Below, in pieces: positions 24,315 to 31,655 of a stretch of DNA of 46,396 bases. The stretch comes from Halonatronomonas sp964558325 (GTDB lineage: Bacteria; Bacillota; Halanaerobiia; Halanaerobiales; Halarsenatibacteraceae). Below the pieces are notes generated by a model. It saw only the letters and a list, made by a program, of their open reading frames with translations, was not told the DNA's origin and did not search any database. The stretch covers positions 1 through 46,396 of the forward strand of contig CAZLCX010000014.1 of NCBI GenBank assembly GCA_964558325.1, read 5' to 3'. A program made the position numbers and the translations under genes. Position 1 is the first letter of the stretch. Each line of letters begins with the position of its first letter.

Positions 24315-25656
24315 TGACTGCCACCTCCATTGCTGAAACAAATTTATCTAAATCTTCTCTGGTCTTTTTTTCAGTTACACAGATTAATAAGCCTTCTTCT
24401 TCATCAAACTGAGAAAGATCAACTCCAGCCAGGATACATTTATCATAAAGCTCACTAAATACTTCTGAGGCAGGCTTTTCTGTTTTAACCCAGATTTCAT
24501 GAAAATGATTATCTCCATTAACTACTTCAAGGCCAGAAATTTTATCTAATTTTTCCTTTAAATATCTGGTTTTATTAAATGACTGATAGGCCACTTCTTC
24601 AAGTCCTTTTTTACCCATTGTTGCCATATAGATTGTTGCCATTAAAGCATTTAAGGATTCATTGGTACAGATATTAGAGGTTGCTTTTGCTCTTCTAATA
24701 TGCTGTTCTCTGGTCTGCATTGTCATGACAAAGCCTTCCTGACCCTCAACATCTTCTGTTTTACCAACCAGACGACCTGGCATCTGTCTTAATAGACGGC
24801 GATCATCTCTTATAGCCATATAACCAAGATATGGTCCACCATAATTAACTCCATTACCCAGGGGCTGACCTTCTCCGATTACTATATCGGCATTAAAATC
24901 TCCTGGAGGAGTTAACATACCCAGGGCAATAGGATTAGCAACAACTATAAAGAGAGTTTTCTTTTGTTTATCAATCATTTCAGAAATCTTTTTCATATCC
25001 TCTACTGAACCATAAAAATTAGGATATTGAATTATAACTGCTGCTGTCTTATCATCCAGTTTTTCATTTAATTGATCAAGATCTGTTAAAGAACCAGCTA
25101 AATCTATTTCTTCAAATTCAGCATCGTGGGGGCCACCATAGGTCCTGGCAATCTCTCGATAGGTGGGATGAATAGACTTAGGCATTATAACTTTTTTTAG
25201 CCTGGTATGTCTTAAAGCCATTAAGACAGCTTCACCTACTGAAGAACCTCCATCCAACAGTGAAGCATTGGCAATCCCCATCCCCGTCAATTCTGCAATC
25301 ATACTCTGATACTCATAAATGGCCTGGAGGGTTCCCTGACTTAATTCAGCCTGATATGGAGTATATGCTGTATAAAACTCTGACCTCAAAACTAAATGAT
25401 TAATAATTGATGGAATATAATGATCATAAGCACCTGCTCCTAAATAACTGTCTACTTCAGTTAAATCAGTATTTTTAGAAGCCCGCTCATTGACAAGATC
25501 CATCATTTCCATTTCCGAAATTGGGTCAGGTAATTCCAACGGTTTATCGAGCTTTATATTATCAGGAATAGCTGAAAAAAGATCAGTAATTTCCTCCACA
25601 CCTATATCAGAGAGCATTTTCTCCTGTTCTTGAGGTGTGTTAGAAATATATCTCAT
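24307..25656 (-). CDS. gcvPA: Glycine dehydrogenase (decarboxylating) subunit 1
   Basis: The 449-residue protein opens MRYISNTPQEQEKMLSDIGV and contains FLGAG-like YLGAGAYDHYIPS and AYTPYQAELSQGTLQAIYEYQ, standard for GcvPA. It is a PLP-fold homologue of GcvPB without the lysine motif and forms the alpha2beta2 P-protein with it. Its ATG follows the gcvH stop codon directly, using GGAGGAAG inside gcvH as ribosome site. Confidence 0.97.
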   Translation of the reverse strand: MRYISNTPQEQEKMLSDIGVEEITDLFSAIPDNIKLDKPLELPDPISEMEMMDLVNERASKNTDLTEVDSYLGAGAYDHYIPSIINHLVLRSEFYTAYTPYQAELSQGTLQAIYEYQSMIAELTGMGIANASLLDGGSSVGEAVLMALRHTRLKKVIMPKSIHPTYREIARTYGGPHDAEFEEIDLAGSLTDLDQLNEKLDDKTAAVIIQYPNFYGSVEDMKKISEMIDKQKKTLFIVVANPIALGMLTPPGDFNADIVIGEGQPLGNGVNYGGPYLGYMAIRDDRRLLRQMPGRLVGKTEDVEGQEGFVMTMQTREQHIRRAKATSNICTNESLNALMATIYMATMGKKGLEEVAYQSFNKTRYLKEKLDKISGLEVVNGDNHFHEIWVKTEKPASEVFSELYDKCILAGVDLSQFDEEEGLLICVTEKKTREDLDKFVSAMEVAVNE

Positions 25657-26043
25657 TTAAGCTTCCTCCTCTAAAAAACTAGAATATTCATCTGCATCCA
25701 TTAGTTCTTCTATTTCACTATCATCACTTAATGCCACTTTTACAATCCAGCCACCCTCATAAGGCTCATCATTAACTAGTTCTGGCTGATCCAGTAAATC
25801 CTCGTTGACTTCTACTACCTCTCCGCTAACAGGCATATAAAGGTCTGAAACCGCTTTTACCGATTCAATTACTCCAAAATTATCTTCTTTGTCAAATTCA
25901 TCGCCAACCTGAGGTAGTTCTACAAAAACAATATCTCCTAATTCGTCCTGAGCAAAATCAGTTATTCCAATAGTTCCTACTCCTTCTTCCACTTTTACCC
26001 ACTCGTGATCTTCTGAATAATAAAATCCTTCTGGTATACTCAT
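25657..26043 (-). CDS. gcvH: Glycine cleavage H protein (lipoyl carrier)
   Basis: The 128-residue protein carries the lipoyl-lysine in ESVKAVSDLY (Lys63) and opens with YYSEDHEWVKVEEG. H protein shuttles the aminomethyl group from P to T protein. It is acidic, as is usual. The ribosome site AGGAGG is strong. Neither the L protein nor a lipoate ligase is encoded in the window. Confidence 0.97.
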   Translation of the reverse strand: MSIPEGFYYSEDHEWVKVEEGVGTIGITDFAQDELGDIVFVELPQVGDEFDKEDNFGVIESVKAVSDLYMPVSGEVVEVNEDLLDQPELVNDEPYEGGWIVKVALSDDSEIEELMDADEYSSFLEEEA

Positions 26044-26066
26044 GATTTTAGCCTCCTAAATTTTTA

Positions 26067-27137
26067 TTATATAAATGGTAATTCTACAATTTTAGCCTTA
26101 ACTCCTCTATTTCTAATCTTAATACTAATTTCCCTGCCTGCATCTGTAAATTCTTCTTCTAAATAACCCATACCAATATTTTCATCAAGTGTTGGAGAGA
26201 AACTGCCGCTGGTAACAAATCCTACTTTTTTACCATCGACTTCGATATCATATCCATGCCGGGCAATCCCTCTATCTTTCAAGATAAAACCAACAAGTTT
26301 ACGGTCAATACCAGCATTTTTGGCCTCCATTAAAGCTGATTTTCCATAAAAATCTTCTTTATCTAATTTGACTGTCCAGCTAAGTCCAGCTTCCAGCGGG
26401 TTAGTCTTTTCATCAATGTCATTGCCATAAAGACACAGAGCAGCTTCCAATCTCAGGGTATTTCTACAACCTAAACCAGCAGGCATAATACCAAAATTTT
26501 CCCCTGCATCGATAATAGAATCCCAGATTGATTCTGCATCCTCAGGGTTTAAATATAGTTCAAAGCCATCTTCTCCGGTATAACCTGTCCTGGAAATTAT
26601 CATTTCATTTCCATCAACTTTTTGTTCTACCAGCCTAAAAGTTTTCAACTCACTTAAATCAAAATCAACAAGAGCACTTAATACTTCCTCTGACTTAGGT
26701 CCCTGTAAAGCCAGCAAACCATAATGATCAGATAAGTCCTCTACCTTAACATCAGATGGAGCATTTTTAGAAATCCACTCAAAATCCTTGTCTTTATTTG
26801 AAGCATTAACAACCAGCATATAATGATCTTGCTCGATACGATAAACTAGTAGATCATCAATAATTCCGCCATCTTCATAACACATTGGCGTATAAATAAC
26901 TCTTCCAACTTCAACATCAACCTGATTTGTAACTAATTGATTTACATAAGATGTTGAGCCAGGACCAGTAATCTCTATTTCTCCCATATGAGATACATCA
27001 AAAAGACCACAATTATTCCTAACAGCCTGATGTTCTTCTATTATCCCTGTATACTGGACTGGCATTTCCCAGCCTCCAAAATCAATCATTTTGGCCCCTA
27101 GATTATGATGAAGTTGATTCAAAGCTGTTTTCTTCAA
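26067..27137 (-). CDS. gcvT: Glycine cleavage T protein (aminomethyltransferase)
   Basis: The T protein moves the aminomethyl carbon to tetrahydrofolate and releases ammonia. The product has KMIDFGGWEMPVQY, GLFDVSHMGEI and YTGEDGFELY, all standard for GcvT, with normal length (356 residues). I prefer the TTG at 27137, 5 bases after GGGGGTGG, which gives the usual N-terminus LKKTALNQLH; a GTG at 27146 lies inside the ribosome site. It is the first gene of gcvT-gcvH-gcvPA-gcvPB, behind the glycine riboswitch. Confidence 0.94.
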   Translation of the reverse strand: MKKTALNQLHHNLGAKMIDFGGWEMPVQYTGIIEEHQAVRNNCGLFDVSHMGEIEITGPGSTSYVNQLVTNQVDVEVGRVIYTPMCYEDGGIIDDLLVYRIEQDHYMLVVNASNKDKDFEWISKNAPSDVKVEDLSDHYGLLALQGPKSEEVLSALVDFDLSELKTFRLVEQKVDGNEMIISRTGYTGEDGFELYLNPEDAESIWDSIIDAGENFGIMPAGLGCRNTLRLEAALCLYGNDIDEKTNPLEAGLSWTVKLDKEDFYGKSALMEAKNAGIDRKLVGFILKDRGIARHGYDIEVDGKKVGFVTSGSFSPTLDENIGMGYLEEEFTDAGREISIKIRNRGVKAKIVELPFI

Positions 27138-27230
27138 GCAATCCACCCCCTAATTAATAAGTAAATATTTAAAATATTAAATCATCAGCAGCACAAGTTG
27201 ATTAAAAATTATTGTGCAAAATTATACAAC

Positions 27231-27263
27231 TAAAGGGGAGGCCGGAAAAATTCCAGCCTCCCC
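27231..27263 (-). terminator. Expression-platform terminator of the glycine riboswitch
   Basis: GGGGAGGC (27235-27242) pairs with GCCTCCCC (27256-27263), and GGAA/TTCC extend the stem with a G-U pair between; TTTAG follows on the minus strand. Being between aptamer and gcvT, it should be relieved when glycine is bound. Confidence 0.8.
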
Positions 27264-27269
27264 TGTCCA

Positions 27270-27395
27270 GTACAATGTCCAGAGCTCCGTCCAATCAGGA
27301 TTCTTATGCCTGAGAGTTTCAGTCTTTTTTCAAGACCTTGCCCCTTCGGCGCTCTGTAACTACAGAGCTCTCTCCTGAAATTCTTCCGGAAACCT
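27270..27395 (-). ncRNA. Glycine riboswitch upstream of gcvT
   Basis: The minus strand holds the family's conserved core in order: GGAGAGAGC, a hairpin, GCCGAAGGGGCAAGG (27353-27339), another hairpin, CTCTCAGGCA (27316-27307) and CCTGATTGGACGGAGCTCTGG (ending near 27279). Only one complete aptamer is visible; the flank to the terminator holds a GGACA-containing remnant, as in single-aptamer members. It lies about 130-260 bases upstream of gcvT, whose products degrade glycine, so an on-switch is expected. A clear promoter upstream (27396-27490) was not found, only a possible -10 TATAAG at 27425-27420. Confidence 0.9.
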
Positions 27396-27490
27396 CTATT
27401 AAATTTATGTTGCTTATTACTTATATTCGTAATAAAAGTTAAAATTCCTGCTTAATTTTAAATATTTTTTATAATTTTATTTAAAAGCTT

Positions 27491-28141
27491 TTAAGTAAAG
27501 ATATCATAGATATCATCTTTAAAATCTTCTCTTGCTAAAACAACTATCATATCGCCAGCACAAACTATTGTATTTCCCCTGGGAACGATAGGCTTATCAC
27601 CTCTTAAAATTGAAACTAAGACTACTTCAATTGGCAAATCTAAATTTTTAAGTTTTTTATTAACTGCTTTTGCTCCATCTTTTACTGTAACTCTAAGCAT
27701 TTCTAAATTATCATGATTTTTAGTTAAAATACCCTTTAAATCATGCATGGCAACTTCTTGATTAACCAGTCCAGTCAAAATCGATGAGCTGCTAATAGCA
27801 ACATTTACACCTAACCAGTCAAATAATCTTTCATTACCTGGAGTATTCACCCTGGTAAAAGTTCTTTTAACATCATACTGTCTTTCTGCTAACTGACAGA
27901 TTACTAAATTATCCTGATCATCCTCGGTCACCGGTAGAACAACATCAGCCTCTTCTATCCCTGCCTCTTCAAGAATTTCAGGCTTAGACCCATCTCCACA
28001 GACAATCTTAATCCCATACTTTTCTCTAATCCTATCACATTTAACTCTATCCTGTTCTATAAGTACAAGATCATATTTATCTTTAAACTCATTGGTTAAA
28101 TACCTTCCGATTTTTCCTCCACCAACTATTATTACTTTCAT
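27491..28141 (-). CDS. trkA: TrkA-type potassium uptake regulatory protein
   Basis: The 216-residue protein starts at the ATG at 28141 behind GAGGTG. It has one Rossmann RCK-N domain: MKVIIVGGGKIGRYLT with the GGGKIG nucleotide loop, IEQDRVKCD, and CGDGSKPEILEEAGI. A C-terminal TrkA-C domain (about 130-216) follows. It is half the size of E. coli TrkA and matches KtrA/TrkA-type gating subunits, which bind NAD(H) or ATP and control a membrane K+ channel (TrkH/KtrB), important for a salt-adapted cell. The channel gene is not in the window. A TATAAT at 28218-28213 may serve as promoter; the leader then contains the palindromic parS site. Confidence 0.93.
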   Translation of the reverse strand: MKVIIVGGGKIGRYLTNEFKDKYDLVLIEQDRVKCDRIREKYGIKIVCGDGSKPEILEEAGIEEADVVLPVTEDDQDNLVICQLAERQYDVKRTFTRVNTPGNERLFDWLGVNVAISSSSILTGLVNQEVAMHDLKGILTKNHDNLEMLRVTVKDGAKAVNKKLKNLDLPIEVVLVSILRGDKPIVPRGNTIVCAGDMIVVLAREDFKDDIYDIFT

Positions 28142-28162
28142 TATCACACCTCTATATCTATA

Positions 28163-28190
28163 TTCCAATGTTCCACGTGGAACATTGGAA
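28163..28190. other. parS site 1, core of a 28-bp perfect palindrome
   Basis: TGTTCCACGTGGAACA (28169-28184) matches the ParB centromere consensus in all but one position. The symmetry continues six bases on each side (TTCCAA and TTGGAA), making a 28-base perfect inverted repeat. It lies in the trkA leader, just upstream of the ribosome site. Confidence 0.85.
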
Positions 28191-28238
28191 GAATATTTAT
28201 AGCCTGATTAGTATTATACATTTTAAATAAAATAAATA

Positions 28239-28254
28239 TGTTCCACGTGAAACA
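28239..28254. other. parS site 2
   Basis: TGTTCCACGTGAAACA matches the ParB consensus TGTTNCACGTGAAACA fully. It lies 70 bp from site 1, centre to centre, and immediately downstream of parB. ParB loads and spreads from such sites to organise the origin region. Confidence 0.92.
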
Positions 28255-28261
28255 TAATTGT

Positions 28262-29227
28262 TTACTTTAAATTATCCAGTAATTCTTCTAATTTTTCTAG
28301 ATCCTCACTATAGATAGTTAATCTATTTTTATTATTAACCCTACTTGCCTCGATTTTAAGACCTGTTATTTCAGAAAACCTTTCAGCTAAGTTCTTTAAT
28401 TCTCTATTATAAATATTATTTTGAGCCTGATTTTCTATTTTTGACTTTAAATCTTCTTTTTCTGTTTTCTTGCTAGCCTTATCATGAATCTCATCAATTA
28501 AATCCAGTTCATCTAGAATGTCCTCTTCGTCTCCAGAAATATTATCATCTTGATCTAATTTGTTTGTTGACTTAATATCAGCAACTAACTTTTCTGTTTG
28601 TCTAACATTCAAATCATCAGTTAAAACTTTTTCCATAGCTTCTCTCTGTTTTTTTTCTGAAGAAAGCCCTGCTAAAGCTCTGACCTGTCCGGATGATAAG
28701 CTGCCCTCCAGTAATTTAACTTGAACCTCTTCGGCCACTTTTAACAATCTCAGAGCATTAGTGATTGTAGAACGACTTTTGCCTAATCTGTCAGCCAATT
28801 CAGCCTGAGTTAGATTAAATTCATCTAAAAGCGTCTGATATGCTCTAGACTCTTCAAGGGGGTTTAAGTCTTCTCGATGAATATTTTCGATTAAAGCTAA
28901 TTCCATCATCTTTTCAGGGGCCATTTCCTGGATTATAGAAGGGATTTCCTCTAAACCAGCAAGCCGGGCAGCCCTCCATCTTCTTTCTCCAGCAACCAGA
29001 TAATAACCATCTTCATTAGGCGTTAAAATAATCGGTTGAATAACACCATTAGTTTTAATAGACTCAGCCAGCTCAGACAATTCAGTTTCATTAAACTCTT
29101 CCCTTGGCTGGTAGGGATTAGCTTTAATCTTTTCAAGATTAATATTTTTAAACCCTGCCGCCTCCTTTTTGCTCTCATCACTAATTAAAGCATCAAGCCC
29201 TCTACCTAATCTTTTCTTTTTAGCCAT
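28262..29227 (-). CDS. parB: Chromosome-partitioning protein ParB (Spo0J)
   Basis: The 321-residue protein has the ParB N-terminal CTPase domain with NPYQPREEF and GERRWRAARLAG, box II IENIHREDLNPLEE, a helix-turn-helix with GKSRSTITNALRLL, and a C-terminal dimerisation part. An acidic linker (about 225-265) is longer than in Bacillus. The Arg of GKSR and Gly of LSSG fit parS-specific ParB rather than Noc. It overlaps the end of parA by 8 bases. Two parS sites follow it. Confidence 0.96.
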   Translation of the reverse strand: MAKKKRLGRGLDALISDESKKEAAGFKNINLEKIKANPYQPREEFNETELSELAESIKTNGVIQPIILTPNEDGYYLVAGERRWRAARLAGLEEIPSIIQEMAPEKMMELALIENIHREDLNPLEESRAYQTLLDEFNLTQAELADRLGKSRSTITNALRLLKVAEEVQVKLLEGSLSSGQVRALAGLSSEKKQREAMEKVLTDDLNVRQTEKLVADIKSTNKLDQDDNISGDEEDILDELDLIDEIHDKASKKTEKEDLKSKIENQAQNNIYNRELKNLAERFSEITGLKIEASRVNNKNRLTIYSEDLEKLEELLDNLK

Positions 29228-29981
29228 CCTCTAATACCTCCTGGGCCAATTTGCGATAAGCTTTAGCTCCTGAAGACCTATTATCATAATTAATAATAGA
29301 CTGACCAAAACTAGGTGCTTCACTAAGCCTTACATTTCTGGGAATTACTGTCTGATATATTTCATTGGAAAAATGTTTTTTTACTTCATCTGCAACCTGG
29401 TCCGATAGATTAGTCCTGCTATCATACATTGTAAGTAAAACACCCTCTAGTTCTAACTTGCTATTTAAGTTATTCTGAACCAATTTTATCGTTTCCAATA
29501 ACTGGCCAAGACCCTCTAAAGCATAATATTCACACTGTATAGGAACAATTACCCCATCAGCAGCAGTTAAAGCATTCAACGTTAATAAACCTAAAGATGG
29601 CGGGCAATCAATCAAAATATAATCATAAATATCAGTATCTCCCTGTAAAGCTTTATCCAATCTACTTTCTCTGGATATCTGAGATACTAACTCAATTTCT
29701 GCTCCTGCTAAATCGATATTTGCAGGAATAATATCTAAACCAGATTCAGCAACAGAAATTATTACATCAGAAAAATCAACATCTTCAAGTAAAAGATCAT
29801 AGATAGAATATTCAACCTCAGTTTTATCAATACCTAATCCGCTGCTGGCATTACCCTGGGGGTCAATGTCTACTATTAAAACCTTTAAACCTTTTTCTGC
29901 CAGGGCAGCACCTAAATTTATTGCTGTAGTGCTTTTCCCAACTCCGCCTTTTTGATTGACTATAGCCAATTTTTTAGCCAT
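29220..29981 (-). CDS. parA: Chromosome-partitioning ATPase ParA (Soj)
   Basis: The 253-residue protein has the deviant Walker A KGGVGKST (11-18) with signature Lys11, Walker A' DIDPQGNASSGLG, and Walker B YILIDCPPSLG. This is the short, Soj-like form without an N-terminal DNA-binding domain. It works with ParB in origin segregation and also modulates DnaA in Bacillus. Its ATG follows the noc stop codon directly; the ribosome site AGGAG is in noc. Confidence 0.96.
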   Translation of the reverse strand: MAKKLAIVNQKGGVGKSTTAINLGAALAEKGLKVLIVDIDPQGNASSGLGIDKTEVEYSIYDLLLEDVDFSDVIISVAESGLDIIPANIDLAGAEIELVSQISRESRLDKALQGDTDIYDYILIDCPPSLGLLTLNALTAADGVIVPIQCEYYALEGLGQLLETIKLVQNNLNSKLELEGVLLTMYDSRTNLSDQVADEVKKHFSNEIYQTVIPRNVRLSEAPSFGQSIINYDNRSSGAKAYRKLAQEVLEDG

Positions 29982-30833
29982 TTAATCACTCTCCTGCCCT
30001 GCTTGGTCCCGGATGATTCTAATATGAAATTCAATTTCTTCTTCTGATTCTGACCGCTCGACATTAAAATTAGCGCCAGCCTCTTCCAGTTGGTTAATGG
30101 TTTTTTCGATAGTATTTAAATATAACCTTATATCTGCAAAAGCTCCAGTTATTTTGCCTGATTCAGAGCCTTTTGACTCCTGTTTTGAATTATCTTTTAT
30201 TTTATTTACAAGTTTTTCAGTCTCCCGGACATTCAAATCATTTCTGACTGCCTTTTCAACTATATCTAGCATATCATCCTTATTATCCAACTGTAATAAG
30301 GCTCTAGCCTGCCTTTCATTAAGGCCTCCCTGCTGAATAACATGTAAAATTGAGCCTGGAAGATTAAGTAATCTTAATTTATTAGCTATAGTGGATTGAG
30401 CCTTCCCAATCCTTGCTGCTAATTCAGTCTGAGTAAGATTGAATTCTTCAATCAGCCTGTTATAAGCTTCTGCTTCTTCTATAAAATTTAAGTCTTTCCT
30501 CTGAAGATTTTCAATTAGTGCAATTTCTGCCATCTCTCTATTTTCAAGACTTTTGATAATAACTGGAACTTCATCTTTCCCTAGTAATTTAACAGCTCTT
30601 AATCTTCTTTCCCCGGCAATTAACTGATATTGCTCTTCCTCTTCAATTTTTCGAACTGTTAGTGGTTGAATTACACCATAACTGGCAATTGAATCAGCTA
30701 ATTCCTGGAGACTTTCTTCAGAAAAACTCTGGCGGGGCTGATATGGATTAGGAATTATATTTTCTACATTAACATTAATTATCTGCTCATTATTTGATTT
30801 ATGTTCATCATTATTAAAAAAAGGAATACGCAT
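29982..30833 (-). CDS. noc: Nucleoid occlusion protein Noc (ParB family)
   Basis: The 283-residue ParB paralogue has VENIIPNPYQPRQSF, GERRLRAVKLLG and IENLQRKDLNFIEEAEAY. Its recognition helix region GKAQSTIANKLRLL has the Gln and Lys typical of Noc, and LNERQARALL has the Arg that ParB lacks. The N-terminus MRIPFFNN is hydrophobic and basic-poor but may still form the membrane-binding helix of Noc (usually MKHSFSRFFGL-like). Noc binds its own sites (ATTTCCCGGGAAAT) and keeps division away from the nucleoid. I saw no such site in the window. The order rsmG-noc-parA-parB is as in Bacillus. Confidence 0.9.
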   Translation of the reverse strand: MRIPFFNNDEHKSNNEQIINVNVENIIPNPYQPRQSFSEESLQELADSIASYGVIQPLTVRKIEEEEQYQLIAGERRLRAVKLLGKDEVPVIIKSLENREMAEIALIENLQRKDLNFIEEAEAYNRLIEEFNLTQTELAARIGKAQSTIANKLRLLNLPGSILHVIQQGGLNERQARALLQLDNKDDMLDIVEKAVRNDLNVRETEKLVNKIKDNSKQESKGSESGKITGAFADIRLYLNTIEKTINQLEEAGANFNVERSESEEEIEFHIRIIRDQAGQESD

Positions 30834-30899
30834 TTACTGCTACCTCCAATTTTAAAAATGCCAGTAAAAGAAAGTATGTTTATTTACTTATTTCTTGAT

Positions 30900-31655
30900 T
30901 TATATAGTTATATCCTCTTTTTTTAAAGGATATTTTTTAGGTTTACCTACTTTCCGAGGAAATTTTTCAGGGGTATGATTTATTTTCTTAATTTTTAAAA
31001 GATATCTCTCTCTATCTAAATCTGGAACATAAATATTAATAGTCTGGATTTCGCCACCGCCTAAAAAACTTACTATCTCTTTGATATTAGATAGTTCCTC
31101 TTTATAATCTGGCCCTTTAAATAAATAAGCAAAACCACCAACTTTAACAAAGGGCAAAACATATTCTATTAAAACATCCATACTTGCTACCGCTCTTGCA
31201 GAAACAAAAGAAAACTGTTCTCGCCAGTCCTTTTGCTGACCCAATCTTTCTGCTCTTTCTTTTAAAGGATAAAATTTATCTAATTTTAGTTGATTCTTGA
31301 CCATCTTTAAAAAATTGATTCTTTTTTTTCTGGCATCAAGAAAATAAAATGATAGTTCAGGATAAATTAACTTCCAGATTACACCAGGTAGTCCTGCTCC
31401 GCTCCCTAAATCAAGACCATTTTTATGTTCTCCAAGATTTATACTCTTTAACGGAGCCATCGAATCATAAAAATGTTTGGTTATAATTTCTTCTGGTTTA
31501 GCAGGTCCAATTAAATTATATTTTTGATTCTCTTCGTACAAAAGAACTAAATATTTATATAAATCATCAATTATTTCCTGCCTATCAGGCAAATTCATCA
31601 TTGTTAAACCTTTATCTATCCTGGATTTTAGTTTTCCCTGTTCACTATTAATCAT
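30900..31655 (-). CDS. rsmG: 16S rRNA (guanine527-N7)-methyltransferase
   Basis: The 251-residue protein has the SAM-binding motif LGEHKNGLDLGSGAGLPGV and the family's KYNLIGP and FVSARAVASMDVL. It methylates G527 of 16S rRNA with S-adenosylmethionine. I set the start at the ATG at 31655 (MINSEQGK), which overlaps the end of mnmG by 8 bases; the longer form from 31673 adds six residues with no better ribosome site. The C-terminal Lys-rich tail is normal. It belongs to the mnmE-mnmG-rsmG run. Confidence 0.95.
   Translation of the reverse strand: MINSEQGKLKSRIDKGLTMMNLPDRQEIIDDLYKYLVLLYEENQKYNLIGPAKPEEIITKHFYDSMAPLKSINLGEHKNGLDLGSGAGLPGVIWKLIYPELSFYFLDARKKRINFLKMVKNQLKLDKFYPLKERAERLGQQKDWREQFSFVSARAVASMDVLIEYVLPFVKVGGFAYLFKGPDYKEELSNIKEIVSFLGGGEIQTINIYVPDLDRERYLLKIKKINHTPEKFPRKVGKPKKYPLKKEDITI

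Noticed and set aside
27480..27493. Terminator after trkA (TTAAAAGCTTTTAA palindrome)
   Set aside because: No loop and an A/T-only stem; not a plausible terminator.
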